A DNA stretch of 64,000 nucleotides from Citrifermentans bremense R1. Its GTDB lineage: Bacteria; Desulfobacterota; Desulfuromonadia; Geobacterales; Geobacteraceae. A model generated the notes under the pieces. The model was given only the letters and a program-made list of their open reading frames with translations. It did no database searches and was not told the DNA's origin. This document shows positions 1-9,217 of the stretch, in pieces. The stretch's first letter is position 1. Each line of letters begins with the position of its first letter. A program made the position numbers and the translations under genes. The stretch is from the NCBI RefSeq assembly GCF_000426865.1, contig NZ_AUGE01000007.1:1-64000 (forward strand). Direction: 5' to 3'.

Positions 1-2
1 CT

Positions 3-341
3 ACAACAGTTGTCTCAGACGGATTATGGGGCTTTACAGCTGTAACAGAAGCCGGTTGCACTCACGAGAAGCACATAATCAGAAAAGGCTCCACGAAGAG
101 CCAGAAGATGGAATGTTTCACCTGGGTTAACACCATCCTCGGCAACCTCAAGAATGCCATCGTGGGGACCTACCATGCCTTCGACTTCTCGAAGTACCCA
201 CACAGGTATCTCGGCGAATATCAGTATCGTTTCAACCGGCGCTTTGATCTGGCTGCGATGTTGCCCCGTCTTGTAACAGCTGCTGCCCGTACCGGCAGGC
301 GATCAGAGACATGGTTACGTCTAGCGGAAGATTGGCGCTAA
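3..341 (+). mobile_element. IS1595-family transposase, C-terminal part (cut by window edge)
   Basis: The open frame enters from the left edge and ends at the stop at 339-341. It reads through the family's conserved C-terminal block, with G-S-T-K, F-T-W-V-N-T-I-L-G-N-L-K, G-T-Y-H and Y-Q-Y-R-F-N-R-R-F-D-L. This is typical of ISXO2-like (IS1595 group) transposases, which move the element by cut and paste. A start at the internal ATG at 108 would leave only 77 residues and is not the real start. I could not identify a terminal inverted repeat after the stop, and nothing next to it looks like cargo. Whether the copy is intact cannot be judged, because the 5' part lies outside the window. Confidence 0.82.
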
Positions 342-414
342 TCAGGTAAATTAAAACCTCGAGCGCGGCGAGGCCGGAGATCGCCGAAGAGCCGGACCTT
401 CAAGGAACCCAGCC

Positions 415-1851
415 ATGACTCTCCCATTAAACCTACTGCGGCTGATTTTCGCCTCGCTGCTGGTGCTGCTGCCGCTCCAGCTTTTCGCTGCGCCCCTTCC
501 CAAGCTGACCGAACTGCCGCTCGGGGAGCGCTGGTTCAGCATCAAGCTCGGTGACGAGAGGGTCGGCTTCAGCCGGCTCACCATCACCCGGACCGATACG
601 GGCTACCGCATCGATTCTGAGGGAAGCGTGAAGATGCGGGTGATGGGGTTCTCCAGGGAGGCCACTTCGAAGGAGTCCTACCTGGTCGCCCGGGACCTCG
701 CGCTGCAATCGTTCTCGGCGGAAAACCGCATCGACGGCAGCCCCGTCACCATAACCGGCGAGGTCACGCCTAAGGGAGTGGCGATCGTTTCCCGGTCGGG
801 CAGCGGAAAGAAGGAGCGGACCCTCAAGTTGAAGGGGGCGCTCTACCCCCCCCACGCGCTGAACCTTTACCCGCTCATGCAGGGGGCGCAGAAAGGAAAA
901 AGCTACAAGCTCCCCATCTTGGACGTGGAAGCGCTGAAGGTTAAGCAGCTCAAGGTGGAGGTCGTCGGGGAGGAGACGCTTCCGCCGGGGCGGCCGGTGG
1001 TCCATCTGAAGAACGACGTCTACCCCATGGTCGACAACGATATCTGGGTCGACCCCAAAGGGAACGTGCTCAAGGAGTCGGTCCGCGACGACCTGGTGGT
1101 CACCGAGGCCGAGGACGAGGCGACTGCCCGTGCGGAACTTGCGCGCGACGCGCTCTGCAAGACGGACCTGGTGCTGGATTTCAGCATGATCCGGGTCACC
1201 CCTTCCATCGAGCGCCCCGCCCAACTGCAGAAGCTGGTACTGGAGATGACGGGCATCCCTTCGCAGCAGCCGCTTTTGCAGGGTAAAAGACAGCAGTTGG
1301 TGCGCCAGCCCGACGGCAGTGTCCTCGTCACCTTGCCAAACCCCGCCCCTGCCGCCGAAGCGCCGCCGACCGCAGCCGACCGGGAACCGGCGGATCGGAT
1401 ACCGAGCGATGCCCCCGAGATCAAGGCGAAAGCAGCTGAAATAAGGGGAACAGAGCAGGTCCCGGCGCGGGTGGCGAAGCTTCTTTCCGACTGGGTGGCC
1501 CGCGAGATCAAGGGGGCGGTGACCGACAGTCAGTCTCCGCTGGAAACACTCAAAAGCCGCAACGGCAACTGCCAGAGCCACGCAAGGCTCTACGCTTCCC
1601 TGGCCCGCGCCGCCGGCATCCCGACCCGGTTCGTATCCGGGATCGTCTACCAAGGGGAGGGCTTTCTCTACCATAGCTGGGCGGAAAGCTACCTCAGCGG
1701 AGCGTGGGTCCCCATCGATCCCACCTTCGGCGAGCTGCCGGCCAACCTGAGCCACATCAAGTTCGTGGATGGGGAAACGCTCGACGAAATGGGGGCACTG
1801 GCGGGGATGATAGGCAGGGTACGGGCGAAAGTGATGGAAAAGAAGTACTGA
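415..1851 (+). CDS. Secreted transglutaminase-like (papain-fold) domain protein
   Basis: 478 residues. The N-terminus is a hydrophobic signal peptide (about residues 5-26, ending L-F-A-A), so export across the inner membrane is expected. Residues 50-300 have no domain I can name. The C-terminal third is a transglutaminase-like domain with a full catalytic triad: Cys386 in G-N-C-Q-S-H, His420 in Y-H-S-W and Asp435 in P-I-D-P-T. Such bacterial domains are usually proteases or amidases rather than cross-linking enzymes; the substrate is unknown. The ATG at 415 follows an AAGGA ribosome site. The gene stands alone and is followed by a strong terminator at 1971-2010. Confidence 0.85.
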   Translation: MTLPLNLLRLIFASLLVLLPLQLFAAPLPKLTELPLGERWFSIKLGDERVGFSRLTITRTDTGYRIDSEGSVKMRVMGFSREATSKESYLVARDLALQSFSAENRIDGSPVTITGEVTPKGVAIVSRSGSGKKERTLKLKGALYPPHALNLYPLMQGAQKGKSYKLPILDVEALKVKQLKVEVVGEETLPPGRPVVHLKNDVYPMVDNDIWVDPKGNVLKESVRDDLVVTEAEDEATARAELARDALCKTDLVLDFSMIRVTPSIERPAQLQKLVLEMTGIPSQQPLLQGKRQQLVRQPDGSVLVTLPNPAPAAEAPPTAADREPADRIPSDAPEIKAKAAEIRGTEQVPARVAKLLSDWVAREIKGAVTDSQSPLETLKSRNGNCQSHARLYASLARAAGIPTRFVSGIVYQGEGFLYHSWAESYLSGAWVPIDPTFGELPANLSHIKFVDGETLDEMGALAGMIGRVRAKVMEKKY

Positions 1852-1970
1852 GATGGTGCAACAGGTTGGAAAGTCAGAAGCTTTGCACGCGGATCAAGTC
1901 TGATGGAAGCGCGGATCAGCGCGGATGAACCTGTAAGAACCGGAGACAAAAGAGGCATGGTAACGACGAA

Positions 1971-2010
1971 GCGGGGCGGCCAGTAAAGACCGCCCCGCCT
2001 TTTTGTTTTT
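1971..2010 (+). terminator. Rho-independent terminator after the transglutaminase-like gene
   Basis: A perfect nine-pair stem, GCGGGGCGG (1971-1979) with CCGCCCCGC (1990-1998), is followed by a T-rich tract on the plus strand. It lies 120 bases past the stop of the transglutaminase-like gene. The small minus-strand gene at 2022-2174 ends just beside it, so the stem may also stop transcripts from that side, but there is no T tract in that direction. Confidence 0.85.
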
Positions 2011-2021
2011 CTATCCAAGCG

Positions 2022-2174
2022 TTAGGCCTGGCAGCATTCGTGTGTAGCCACCTCGCCCAGGGTTTTCAGCGCCTTCACTTCCGCCTGCTTTTTCACGCTC
2101 CCCATGTAGCACAGCGCCTGAACCGCAAGTGCAAGCGCGTAGAATGCTCCCAGCACCATGAACAAAGTCCCCAT
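2022..2174 (-). CDS. Small membrane protein of unknown function (50 residues)
   Basis: An ATG at 2174 is preceded by a good ribosome site (GAGGAG, 6 bases upstream). It opens a 50-residue frame ending at the TAA at 2022. The product begins M-G-T-L-F-M-V-L-G-A-F-Y-A-L-A and has one hydrophobic helix (about residues 3-24). A charged stretch rich in Lys and Glu follows, and the tail ends H-E-C-C-Q-A with a vicinal Cys pair that could bind metal or be modified. I do not recognise a family. The frame competes with a slightly longer minus-strand frame here that lacks membrane or codon logic. Coding potential rests on the ribosome site and the clean transmembrane pattern. Confidence 0.55.
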   Translation of the reverse strand: MGTLFMVLGAFYALALAVQALCYMGSVKKQAEVKALKTLGEVATHECCQA

Positions 2175-2403
2175 TCGTCACTCCTCTTGAGCCCGACAAC
2201 CAGCCACCGGCTGCGCCTGCTCTTCATTGTAATATCCCCTCACCAGCATAGCAGCATCCGTGCCGCCGACGCATGGGGCCGTAACCGCTTAATCTTCTTG
2301 AAAGCGATGAGGAAAGGGCTCTCCTGAAGGAGCAGCAATGTTCCAAAGTGGAACTATTCAGGTGTTCCGTAGACGAACGCAAGGCCATCGGGACCGAAAT
2401 AGC

Positions 2404-2440
2404 AAAGGGGGACAGGCACCTGGCGGAGCCGGTCCCCTAT
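2404..2440 (-). terminator. Repeat-type hairpin at the end of the cobalamin operon
   Basis: The sequence AAAGGGGGACAGGC, a short spacer and GGTCCCC form a stem (GGGGAC/GTCCCC with an inner GGC/GCC). It lies about 30 bases past the stop of cbiO. Read on the minus strand it ends in CCCCCTTTGC, a modest terminator. The same GGGGACAGGC core recurs at 62821-62869 and 63364-63415, so this is a member of a dispersed intergenic repeat family. The stretch 2175-2403 upstream of it shows nothing else I can name. Confidence 0.55.
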
Positions 2441-2466
2441 ATTTGCTGCCGATATCTGCCTCGCGG

Positions 2467-3303
2467 CTATTTCCCCATGGCCTCCACAATTTCCCTGCGG
2501 GCTTCGCCGATGGTGAGCGGGATGCGCGCGAAGGGGAGACCCTCGTCGTGCTTCAGCTTGTAGATCAGCTCGGCTATGTGCGGCAGGCGCAGCTTGACGT
2601 TGGCGAGCTCATCGGGCGCGGTGAAGACTTCTTCAGGGGTGCCGCCGCGCACCAGCTTTCCGCGGCTCAGGATGTGGAGCTGGTGCAGGAAGATGGGGAC
2701 CAGGTCGACACTGTGGGTCGCCATGACGATGGTCACCCCCTGCTCCTTGTTGAGCTTGGTCAGGAGCTCCATCATGCGGTACTCCCCCATCGGGTCGAGC
2801 CCCGCGGTCGGCTCGTCCATGAGCAGTATCTCGTGCCCCATGGCGAGAAGGCCCGCGATGCAGACCCTCTTCTTCTGGCCGTAGCTCAGGTTGTGGATCC
2901 CCTTGGCGCCGAACTCGGCCATGTCCACGTTTGAGAGCGCCTGCTCCACTCGCCTGCGCACCTCGGCCTCGGCGCATCCCATGTTGCGGGGACCGAAGGC
3001 GGTGTCCTCGAAGACGTTGCTGGCGAACAGCTGGTCATCGGGGTTCTGGAACACGAGCCCCACCTTCCGGTAGATGTCACGAGGATGCAGGCGCAAAACG
3101 TTGTCGCCGTCCAAGAGCACCTCACCCTGGTACCCCTTGATCAGCCCGTCCATCACCTTCAAGAGGGTGGTCTTGCCGGAGCCGTTGGAGCCAAGGATGC
3201 CTGTGAATTCCCCCTTCTTTACTGCCAGACGGATGTCGGAGAGGGCAACGGTGCCATCGGGGTACTTGTAGCTATGGAGGTCGACGGAGATTCTTATATC
3301 CAC
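2467..3303 (-). CDS. cbiO: Cobalt ECF-type transporter ATP-binding protein CbiO
   Basis: 278 residues, the ATPase that energises the CbiMNQO cobalt importer at the cytoplasmic face. The Walker A motif G-S-N-G-S-G-K-T is at residues 38-45, the ABC signature reads L-S-Y-G-Q, and Walker B with its catalytic Glu reads L-L-M-D-E-P-T-A-G-L-D. A switch His follows in A-T-H-S. Length and motifs match the family. It is the last gene of the riboswitch-controlled B12 operon, 10 bases after cbiQ, and a hairpin follows. Cobalt rather than nickel is inferred from the B12 setting. Confidence 0.93.
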   Translation of the reverse strand: MDIRISVDLHSYKYPDGTVALSDIRLAVKKGEFTGILGSNGSGKTTLLKVMDGLIKGYQGEVLLDGDNVLRLHPRDIYRKVGLVFQNPDDQLFASNVFEDTAFGPRNMGCAEAEVRRRVEQALSNVDMAEFGAKGIHNLSYGQKKRVCIAGLLAMGHEILLMDEPTAGLDPMGEYRMMELLTKLNKEQGVTIVMATHSVDLVPIFLHQLHILSRGKLVRGGTPEEVFTAPDELANVKLRLPHIAELIYKLKHDEGLPFARIPLTIGEARREIVEAMGK

Positions 3304-3313
3304 GCTTGATCCT

Positions 3314-4078
3314 TTACACGCTGCTTCTGAGGGCGATCATCGCCAGGAGAAAGAGAAGGGCGGAGGCAACCTCGGCGAGCCGCAGCGGCCGGTGCAGCGT
3401 CACCGGCATGTCGCCGTCGTAGCCGCGCTGCACCATGGCGGTGGTGATGCTCTGGCTGTTGTCGAAGGCCTTGATCACCAGCACCCCGGCCAGGGTCCCG
3501 AACGAGGAGAGGGAGCGGCGGTAGCCGACGTAACCGAGACGGTTCTTCTGCGCGTTGTAGACCACCTGCGCCTCCTCCAGAAGCAGGAACAGGTAGCGCC
3601 AGGCGAAGAGGGCCACGTCGACCAGGACCTGGGGCACCCTGAGCCAGGAGAGCGCGGCCATGAGCTCGGTGAAGGGGGTCGAAAACCCCACCACGGCAAG
3701 GAGCGAGACGCCGCCTAAGATGCGGCTGGCGATGAGCACCCCTTCCCTCAGCCCCTCCCGGTAGGCGGACAGCTCGTACCCGGCGACGCCGAACGAGAAA
3801 AGAGGGTCGCTACCGGAAAAGAACATCTTCAGCAGGATCACGGTGGCTGCGATGAAGAGCGGCTCGGAAAAGCGCAGGGCGAGGAGGCGCCACGGGCTGC
3901 CGAGGGAACGGCAGAGGGCGAGGCTAAGCACCGAAACCAACAGGGGGAAGGCGAAGCCCCGGCAGCTGATCACCATGACCAGGAGCGCGAGGGCGCAGAG
4001 GAGCTTCACCCTCGGGTCGATGCGGGTGACCGGGTGCGCGGCGTCGCAGCTATGCGCCTTCAGGTGGTGCATCGCCAT
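3314..4078 (-). CDS. cbiQ: Cobalt ECF transporter transmembrane protein CbiQ
   Basis: 254 residues with several hydrophobic helices (two or three between residues 27 and 80, others around 95-180 and at the C-terminus). This is the T-component that couples the CbiO ATPase to the CbiM substrate unit. A coupling region with A-x-x-x-R-G signatures is visible around A-M-V-Q-R-G-Y, as is usual for ECF T-components. The start at 4078 lies one base after the cbiN-like stop, so translation is probably coupled. Function follows from the complete cbiM-N-Q-O order. Confidence 0.92.
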   Translation of the reverse strand: MAMHHLKAHSCDAAHPVTRIDPRVKLLCALALLVMVISCRGFAFPLLVSVLSLALCRSLGSPWRLLALRFSEPLFIAATVILLKMFFSGSDPLFSFGVAGYELSAYREGLREGVLIASRILGGVSLLAVVGFSTPFTELMAALSWLRVPQVLVDVALFAWRYLFLLLEEAQVVYNAQKNRLGYVGYRRSLSSFGTLAGVLVIKAFDNSQSITTAMVQRGYDGDMPVTLHRPLRLAEVASALLFLLAMIALRSSV

Positions 4079-4079
4079 C

Positions 4080-4364
4080 TTACTTATCCTTCTCCGTCAA
4101 CTGGCGCCAATAGTAGCCGGCGACGAAGCCGCCAGCCGCTCCCGCCACCAGGAACCCGAAAAGGAGCAGGTCCCCTGAGCCGGGATCGATCAGCGGAGCA
4201 GAGGCCTCGCGTCCGTGCTCCTTGGCGATCTTCTCCACCACCGCTTCGTCCACCCCTTCCCAGGACTTGGGCGCCAGGGTGAAGAAGTAGAAAGCGAACA
4301 ACAGCGTCGGGAGCAGCACCAGGTGCATCAGCAGTGTCTTCCATTTTCGTTTGCGCTCAGGCAT
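4080..4364 (-). CDS. cbiN: CbiN-like auxiliary subunit of the cobalt transporter
   Basis: 94 residues with two membrane helices (about residues 11-29 and 65-85) joined by an extracytoplasmic loop. The loop carries the CbiN-like pattern of acidic residues followed by A-P-L-I-D-P-G-S-G-D-L-L-L-F. Known CbiN proteins have the same layout (helix, loop with P-x-S-G-E, helix) and are needed for cobalt uptake by CbiM. The start overlaps the end of cbiM by 8 bases. Divergence from textbook CbiN lowers confidence in the symbol, not in the role. Confidence 0.75.
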   Translation of the reverse strand: MPERKRKWKTLLMHLVLLPTLLFAFYFFTLAPKSWEGVDEAVVEKIAKEHGREASAPLIDPGSGDLLLFGFLVAGAAGGFVAGYYWRQLTEKDK

Positions 4365-5142
4365 GGACCGGGAGCTCCTTCTCGGTTATTACCCGCATCT
4401 TCACCAGGAGATCGGGGCGTTTGCGGTACAAAAGCGTCACCATACCGGCGGTGATCACCCCTTCCAATATCCCCAGCGGCAACTGGGTCGGGAGGAAGGC
4501 GAGCACCACCTTGACGAAGAGCGGCGCAAACGGCGCCTCGCCCCGGATGCCGAGGGACAGGATGAGCGCGGTCGTGGCGTAGGTCGCCCAGTCGGCCAGG
4601 ATGCCGGCGACGAACCCGGAGACGGCGAGGCTACCCCCCAGGCGCCGGGTCCCCCGGAAAGCAAGCCACCCCGCCAGCGATCCCACCACCCCCATGGAGA
4701 AGGTGTTGGCCCCCAGCGTCGACAGCCCGCCGTGAGCGAGGAAGAGCGCCTGGATCAGCAGCGAGACCGCCGCGATGAGCACGCTCACCAAGGGCCCCAC
4801 CAGGATGGCCGCGACCCCGGTGCCGCAGGGATGCGAGCAGGTCCCGGCGGTCGGGACAGGGATCGGCATGCAGGAGATGATGAACACCACCGCCGCCAAA
4901 AGCCCCACCAGCGGCTTGATGGAGAGGTCCTCGCGCGAGACCGAGTTCAGGCGCCTCGCCCCGAGGGCGACGAAGGGCGCGAGCGCCAGGTACCAGAAGG
5001 CGGCCCAGGGAAAGGGGAGTATCCCTTCCGAGATATGCATGGCGAAGGCCGGGGTGGCGGAGAGAAGCGGCAGCGACAACGCTAGGAGGGTCATCACGCC
5101 GCATCCCCCCGGCCCACCCTTTTTCAAAGCTCCTCTAAACAT
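4357..5142 (-). CDS. cbiM: Cobalt transporter substrate-capture protein CbiM
   Basis: 261 residues. CbiM binds Co(II) through its mature N-terminal Met-His segment. Here that segment, M-H-I-S-E-G, begins at residue 35 after a signal peptide ending P-A-F-A, so cleavage would expose the metal-binding N-terminus. Downstream are the usual helices and the conserved T-C-S-H-P-C-G-T-G segment, which contains further possible ligands. The ATG overlaps the stop of the preceding thiC-like gene by one base (TGATG), which implies translational coupling. The signal peptide form is known in many CbiM proteins outside enteric bacteria. Confidence 0.93.
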   Translation of the reverse strand: MFRGALKKGGPGGCGVMTLLALSLPLLSATPAFAMHISEGILPFPWAAFWYLALAPFVALGARRLNSVSREDLSIKPLVGLLAAVVFIISCMPIPVPTAGTCSHPCGTGVAAILVGPLVSVLIAAVSLLIQALFLAHGGLSTLGANTFSMGVVGSLAGWLAFRGTRRLGGSLAVSGFVAGILADWATYATTALILSLGIRGEAPFAPLFVKVVLAFLPTQLPLGILEGVITAGMVTLLYRKRPDLLVKMRVITEKELPVHA

Positions 5143-6449
5143 CAGATCTTGTCACCCCGGAGATCGCCGGCGAAGATCTTGCCGGCGCCGCGGGAGGCGC
5201 AAAAGTCGCCGCACATGGTGCAGGTCTGCTCGTCTTCGGGAACGCGGCTCTTCCTGATGGCGGCGGCGTCCTCGGGGAACAGGGCGAGCTCGAACTGGCG
5301 CTGCCAGTCCAGGTCCCTCCTGGCCTTGCTCATCTCCTTGTCCCGCTCCCTCCCCTTCTCGGGGTACTTGTTCATGTCGCCGATGTAGGCCGCGATCTTG
5401 GCGGCCTTCACCCCCATGCGGACGTCCTCTTCGTTGGGAAGCGCCAGGTGCTCGGCCGGGGTGATGTAGCAGATCAGGTCGGCGCCATAGCGCGAGGACT
5501 GCGCCGCGCCGATGGCCGCGGTGATGTGGTCGAAGCCCGGGGCGACGTCGGTGGCGATGGGCCCCAGCATGTAGTAGGGGGCGCCGCCGCTCATCCGCTT
5601 CTGCAGCTTGATGTTCCCCTCGATCTCGTCCAGAGGCACGTGTCCCGGCCCCTCAACCAGCATCTGGCACCCCATGTCGCGCCCGAGTTCCGCCAGCTCG
5701 CAGTTGATCAACAGTTCCTGGATCTGCGCCCGATCGCTCGAATCGTGGATGGCGCCGGCCCTGAGGCCGTTCCCCAGCGACAGCACGGTGTCGTAGCGCT
5801 TCAGGATCTCCACCACGCGGTCAAACTTCTCGTAGAGCGGATTTTCGCGGTTGTTGGCGATCATCCATGCCGCCATGCTCACCCCACCCTTGGAAACCAG
5901 GCCGCCGTAGCGGTACCCCTGCTTCCTCAGCCGCTCCAGGGTGTAGAGGTTGATGCCGCAATGCACCGCCATGAAGGCCATGCCGTCGGCGCACTGCCTT
6001 TCGATGATGTCGAAGAGCATCTCCTCGTCCAGCTTGTTGGGGTCGCCGTACTTCCTGGAGGCTTCGCAGAAGGCCTGGTAGAGGGGGACGTTGCCGACAG
6101 GGAGATCCACCGCCGCAATCACCTCGCGCCGCACCCGGTCCAGGTCCCCTCCGACAGAGAGTTCCATCAGGGTGTCTGCCCCGGATTCCTGCGCCGCGAG
6201 CCCCTTCTTCACCTCCGCCGCATAGTCGATGATGTCTGACGAGGTCCCGATGGAGGCATTCACCTTGGTCCTGAGACCCGCGCCGATACCCGCCACCTTG
6301 GGTTTTCTGGCATGGTTCCAGGGAATCACTATCTGTCCCTGCGCCACCTTCTCCCGGACGTACTCCGGCGTCAGATTTTCGTCGAAAGCCACCTGTGCCA
6401 TCTGCGGGGTGGTAATGCCGGCACGCGCCGATTCTATCTGTGTCATCAT
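5142..6449 (-). CDS. bzaF: ThiC-like radical SAM enzyme, probably 5-hydroxybenzimidazole synthase BzaF
   Basis: 435 residues of the ThiC/BzaF family, which use an unusual radical-SAM reaction on aminoimidazole ribotide. The start at 6449 is supported by an AAGGAG site and the ATGA overlap with cbiA; a longer frame upstream is only a shadow of cbiA. The C-terminal iron-sulfur motif reads Cys410-x2-Cys413-x3-Cys417, one residue tighter than the C-x2-C-x4-C usually quoted for ThiC. The gene sits between cbiA and cbiM under a cobalamin riboswitch. In Geobacter-type operons this ThiC paralogue is known as BzaF, which makes the B12 lower-ligand precursor without oxygen. A true thiamin ThiC cannot be excluded by reading alone. 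Confidence 0.78.
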   Translation of the reverse strand: MMTQIESARAGITTPQMAQVAFDENLTPEYVREKVAQGQIVIPWNHARKPKVAGIGAGLRTKVNASIGTSSDIIDYAAEVKKGLAAQESGADTLMELSVGGDLDRVRREVIAAVDLPVGNVPLYQAFCEASRKYGDPNKLDEEMLFDIIERQCADGMAFMAVHCGINLYTLERLRKQGYRYGGLVSKGGVSMAAWMIANNRENPLYEKFDRVVEILKRYDTVLSLGNGLRAGAIHDSSDRAQIQELLINCELAELGRDMGCQMLVEGPGHVPLDEIEGNIKLQKRMSGGAPYYMLGPIATDVAPGFDHITAAIGAAQSSRYGADLICYITPAEHLALPNEEDVRMGVKAAKIAAYIGDMNKYPEKGRERDKEMSKARRDLDWQRQFELALFPEDAAAIRKSRVPEDEQTCTMCGDFCASRGAGKIFAGDLRGDKI

Positions 6450-7834
6450 GTGAGGCTCCTTTTCCGGTATGCCCTTCCCTGTTCCACGAAGTGAGGAGCC
6501 AAGTCTGGCGAGCTGCCGAAGTGTAGATGTATGTACGAGGCGAGGCAGTTTTTGCAGCGGTAACCTTCGGGCGCGAGCTCCACTCCCTTGCGAGTGACCC
6601 GGTACAGGCGCTCCACGTGGGGGGGCATCTCCTGCATCTCTGAATAGTGGAACTCGTGGCCGCGGGCGATGCTCCCTTTGCGGCCAAGCGCGCAATCCTC
6701 CAGCAGCTCCACCTCGCGGTAACCCAGCGCCTTGCGGCGCGGCAGCATCCGGGTCTGCACCGGGAAGATGCCGGCAAAACCGTGGCTTTCCCCTTCCCCG
6801 GCCACGCCCTGGGTCAGGTAGATGAAACCGCCGCACTCGGCATAGACGGGCATCCCCCCCTCCACCGCCGCGCGGATCTGCTCCTTCATCGACTCGTTGG
6901 CGGCAAGCTCCGCCGCGAAGAGCTCTGGGTAGCCGCCTGGGAGGTAAATGCCGCCGACAGCTTCCGGCAACGAGCTGTCGGCAAGGGGGGAGAAGTAGCA
7001 GAGCTCGGCCCCGCTTTGCTCCAGGAGCCGCAGGTTGTCCTCATAGGCGAAGCAGAAGGCGGCGTCCCGCGCCACCGCGATCCTCACCCGTTCCAGGCTG
7101 GCTGCAGCGTTGGCGGCGGCCGGCGCGGGATCATCCGGCAGCTCGCCATGCTCCAGGTCGAGGAGCGCGTCGAGGTAAAGGTGCTCTTCCACGACCTCGA
7201 CCAGGTGGTCCAGGAAGGAGTCAGACAGCGGGTTGTCCTCCGCCGTCACCAGTCCCAGGTGGCGCGACGGGATGGCGAGGGCGGGGTCCCTGGGAAGGCA
7301 GCCGATCACCTGCACGCCCGGCAGCGCAGCGCCGAGCGCCTCCCGCAGGATGCGCTCATGGTTCGCGCTGGCGACGTTGTTGAAGATGACCCCTGCCACG
7401 TGCAGCGCCGGATCGAAGCAGGCAAAACCGTGCACCAGCGCGGCGGCGCTTCTCGCCTGGCTGCGGGCATCAACCACGAGGACCACCGGTGCGGCCAACT
7501 CCTTGGCGACCTGCGCGCTGCTCCCCGCTTCGGAGAGCCCGTCGATACCGTCGAAGAGTCCCATCGCCCCCTCGACGACCGCGATATCCGCACAGGCCGC
7601 ATGGTAGAGGAAGCTCTCCCTCAGGAAGCGGGGAGCGCAGATCCAGCCGTCAAGGTTCACGGAGGGGACTCCGGTCGCCAGCCGGTGATAGCCGGGGTCG
7701 ATGAAGTCCGGACCCACCTTGAAGGGGGCCACCTTCAGGCCGCGCCTTTTAAGGGCCGCCATGACGCCCAAGGTCACGGTGGTCTTGCCGCAGCCGCTGG
7801 AAGGAGCCGCTATGACGATCCGCTTCAATCGCAC
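6446..7834 (-). CDS. cbiA: Cobyrinate a,c-diamide synthase
   Basis: 462 residues. It amidates the a and c side chains of cobyrinate with glutamine and ATP in the anaerobic B12 pathway. The N-terminal ATP-binding domain has [10 protein letters not shown] and G-P-D-F-I-D-P. The C-terminal class I glutamine amidotransferase domain has Y-A-E-C-G-G with the nucleophilic Cys and a later E-F-H-Y-S-E segment with the catalytic His. The start is a GTG at 7834 behind AAAGGGAG. The TGA overlaps the next gene's ATG (ATGA). Length is normal for CbiA. Confidence 0.93.
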   Translation of the reverse strand: MRLKRIVIAAPSSGCGKTTVTLGVMAALKRRGLKVAPFKVGPDFIDPGYHRLATGVPSVNLDGWICAPRFLRESFLYHAACADIAVVEGAMGLFDGIDGLSEAGSSAQVAKELAAPVVLVVDARSQARSAAALVHGFACFDPALHVAGVIFNNVASANHERILREALGAALPGVQVIGCLPRDPALAIPSRHLGLVTAEDNPLSDSFLDHLVEVVEEHLYLDALLDLEHGELPDDPAPAAANAAASLERVRIAVARDAAFCFAYEDNLRLLEQSGAELCYFSPLADSSLPEAVGGIYLPGGYPELFAAELAANESMKEQIRAAVEGGMPVYAECGGFIYLTQGVAGEGESHGFAGIFPVQTRMLPRRKALGYREVELLEDCALGRKGSIARGHEFHYSEMQEMPPHVERLYRVTRKGVELAPEGYRCKNCLASYIHLHFGSSPDLAPHFVEQGRAYRKRSLT

Positions 7835-7844
7835 GCCGCTCCCT

Positions 7845-8441
7845 TTAACCGTTCACCATCTGCACCACGGTGTTGCCGTCGGCGTAGTAGTCGATCAGGT
7901 TCATGCAGCAGTAGTGCTGGTCGATGCCGAAAAAAGATGAAAGGGGCGCGCCGATGGCGTCCATGAGGATGACCCGGTTCACCCCCCCATGGGCCACGAC
8001 CAAGACCTCCTCCCCCCTGTGTCTCGCCACGATTTCCTTCAGGGCGGGAAGCACCCGGCCGGCCAGATCCCCAAGGCTCTCCCCTCCCGGCGCGCGGAAG
8101 TGCTCCAGGTCCGCAAGCCGCGCCGCCCATTCGTCGGGGCGGTCCCGCTGGATATCGGTCACGGAAAGCCCCTGCCACTCCCCGCAGTTGAGCTCCCTGA
8201 ACTGGGGCACCTTCACCGGTTCCACGCCGAGATAGGGGCCGAGAATCTCGCCGCCGCGGACGGTCCTGACCAGGTCGCTGGTATAAAGGGCGCTGATCCG
8301 GTCCGGATCGAAGCGCGGCTTCAAGAGCTGGTACTGCTCCTCTCCCCGCGCGGTCAGGCGCACGTCGTACTGGCCGTTGTAGCAATGCGAGCGTTCCACC
8401 TCGCCGTGGCGGATCAGGTGCAGGCGGGTTCTCTCCATCAT
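7845..8441 (-). CDS. cobC: Alpha-ribazole phosphatase (histidine phosphatase family)
   Basis: 198 residues with the phosphoglycerate-mutase fold. The phospho-accepting motif L-I-R-H-G-E is near residue 11, the second conserved Arg is in L-V-R-T, the acid Glu in R-E-L-N-C-G-E-W and the second His in V-A-H-G-G-V. In the nucleotide-loop pathway CobC removes the 5'-phosphate of alpha-ribazole phosphate or of adenosylcobalamin phosphate. The family is broad, but the position between cobS and cbiA makes this role likely. The start at 8441 (tandem ATG) follows AGGAG. Confidence 0.87.
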   Translation of the reverse strand: MMERTRLHLIRHGEVERSHCYNGQYDVRLTARGEEQYQLLKPRFDPDRISALYTSDLVRTVRGGEILGPYLGVEPVKVPQFRELNCGEWQGLSVTDIQRDRPDEWAARLADLEHFRAPGGESLGDLAGRVLPALKEIVARHRGEEVLVVAHGGVNRVILMDAIGAPLSSFFGIDQHYCCMNLIDYYADGNTVVQMVNG

Positions 8442-8450
8442 CTGCGACTC

Positions 8451-9206
8451 CTATGCTCCCGCTAACCCCTGGCGCAAAAGGGCCAGGAGGACCAGCAGGA
8501 AAAAGATCTCGTTCAATTCGCTGGCGCAGCCGATCACGTCTCCGGTCACCCCGCCGAGCCTTTGGTGCGACCAGAGCTTCACGCACCAGGTGAGGAGAAA
8601 GAGAAAGAGCAGGCAGATTACGCCGGTCAAGCCCAGGAGAAGATACCCCGCGGCAACGGTCAAGAGGCAGGCGACGACGAGCTGGGTGAGCCCGGCCCCT
8701 CCGACGAAGGCGGAGCCCAGGCCGTCCTTTCTCGCCCGCTTGGCCCCCACCGTCATCTGCACCTGGGCGCAGCGCGCCGCCATCGGGAAGAGAAGGAGCG
8801 CCTCCCGCTTGTACTGAAGCGGCACCGCCAGAAGCGCCTGGTACTTGAGCCCCAGCCCCAGCACGAGCGCCACAGCACCGACGGCCCCGACCCGGGAATC
8901 CTTCATGATCTCCAGGAAGCGCTCCCGGGAGCCGCGCGCGGCGAGCCCGTCGGCTACGTCGGACAGCCCGTCCAGATGCAGCGCCCCCGTCGCCACGCTC
9001 ATGAGCGCGATCAAGACCAGGTCCCCGACGCTTCTGGGGAGGAGCGGGGCAAGAAGGTAATCCGCCCCCGCCAGGAGCGCCCCCAAGGCGAGCCCCACCA
9101 AGGGGAAAAAGGCCATGGAACGCCCCAGGTCCTCCTCCTCGCAGCGCACCGCGAACGGCAGGGGGAGGATGGTGAGGAACTGGAACGCGATCAGGAAGAG
9201 TCTCAT
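8451..9206 (-). CDS. cobS: Adenosylcobinamide-GDP ribazoletransferase
   Basis: 251 residues, an integral membrane enzyme that joins GDP-cobinamide to alpha-ribazole (phosphate) in the last step of cobalamin assembly. The N-terminal segment F-Q-F-L-T-I-L-P-L-P and the acidic catalytic stretch H-L-D-G-L-S-D-V-A-D-G-L are characteristic. Several hydrophobic helices follow. The ATG at 9206 has an AGGA site. It is spaced 11 bases from cobT and 9 bases from cobC, within one operon. Confidence 0.94.
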   Translation of the reverse strand: MRLFLIAFQFLTILPLPFAVRCEEEDLGRSMAFFPLVGLALGALLAGADYLLAPLLPRSVGDLVLIALMSVATGALHLDGLSDVADGLAARGSRERFLEIMKDSRVGAVGAVALVLGLGLKYQALLAVPLQYKREALLLFPMAARCAQVQMTVGAKRARKDGLGSAFVGGAGLTQLVVACLLTVAAGYLLLGLTGVICLLFLFLLTWCVKLWSHQRLGGVTGDVIGCASELNEIFFLLVLLALLRQGLAGA

Positions 9207-9217
9207 CGTAATCCTTC

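Noticed and set aside
6450-6836. N-terminal extension of the thiC-like gene
   Set aside because: The extra 129 codons overlap the end of cbiA in another frame, are Arg/Gly/Pro-rich and have no family similarity. The ATG at 6449 has a ribosome site and an ATGA overlap.
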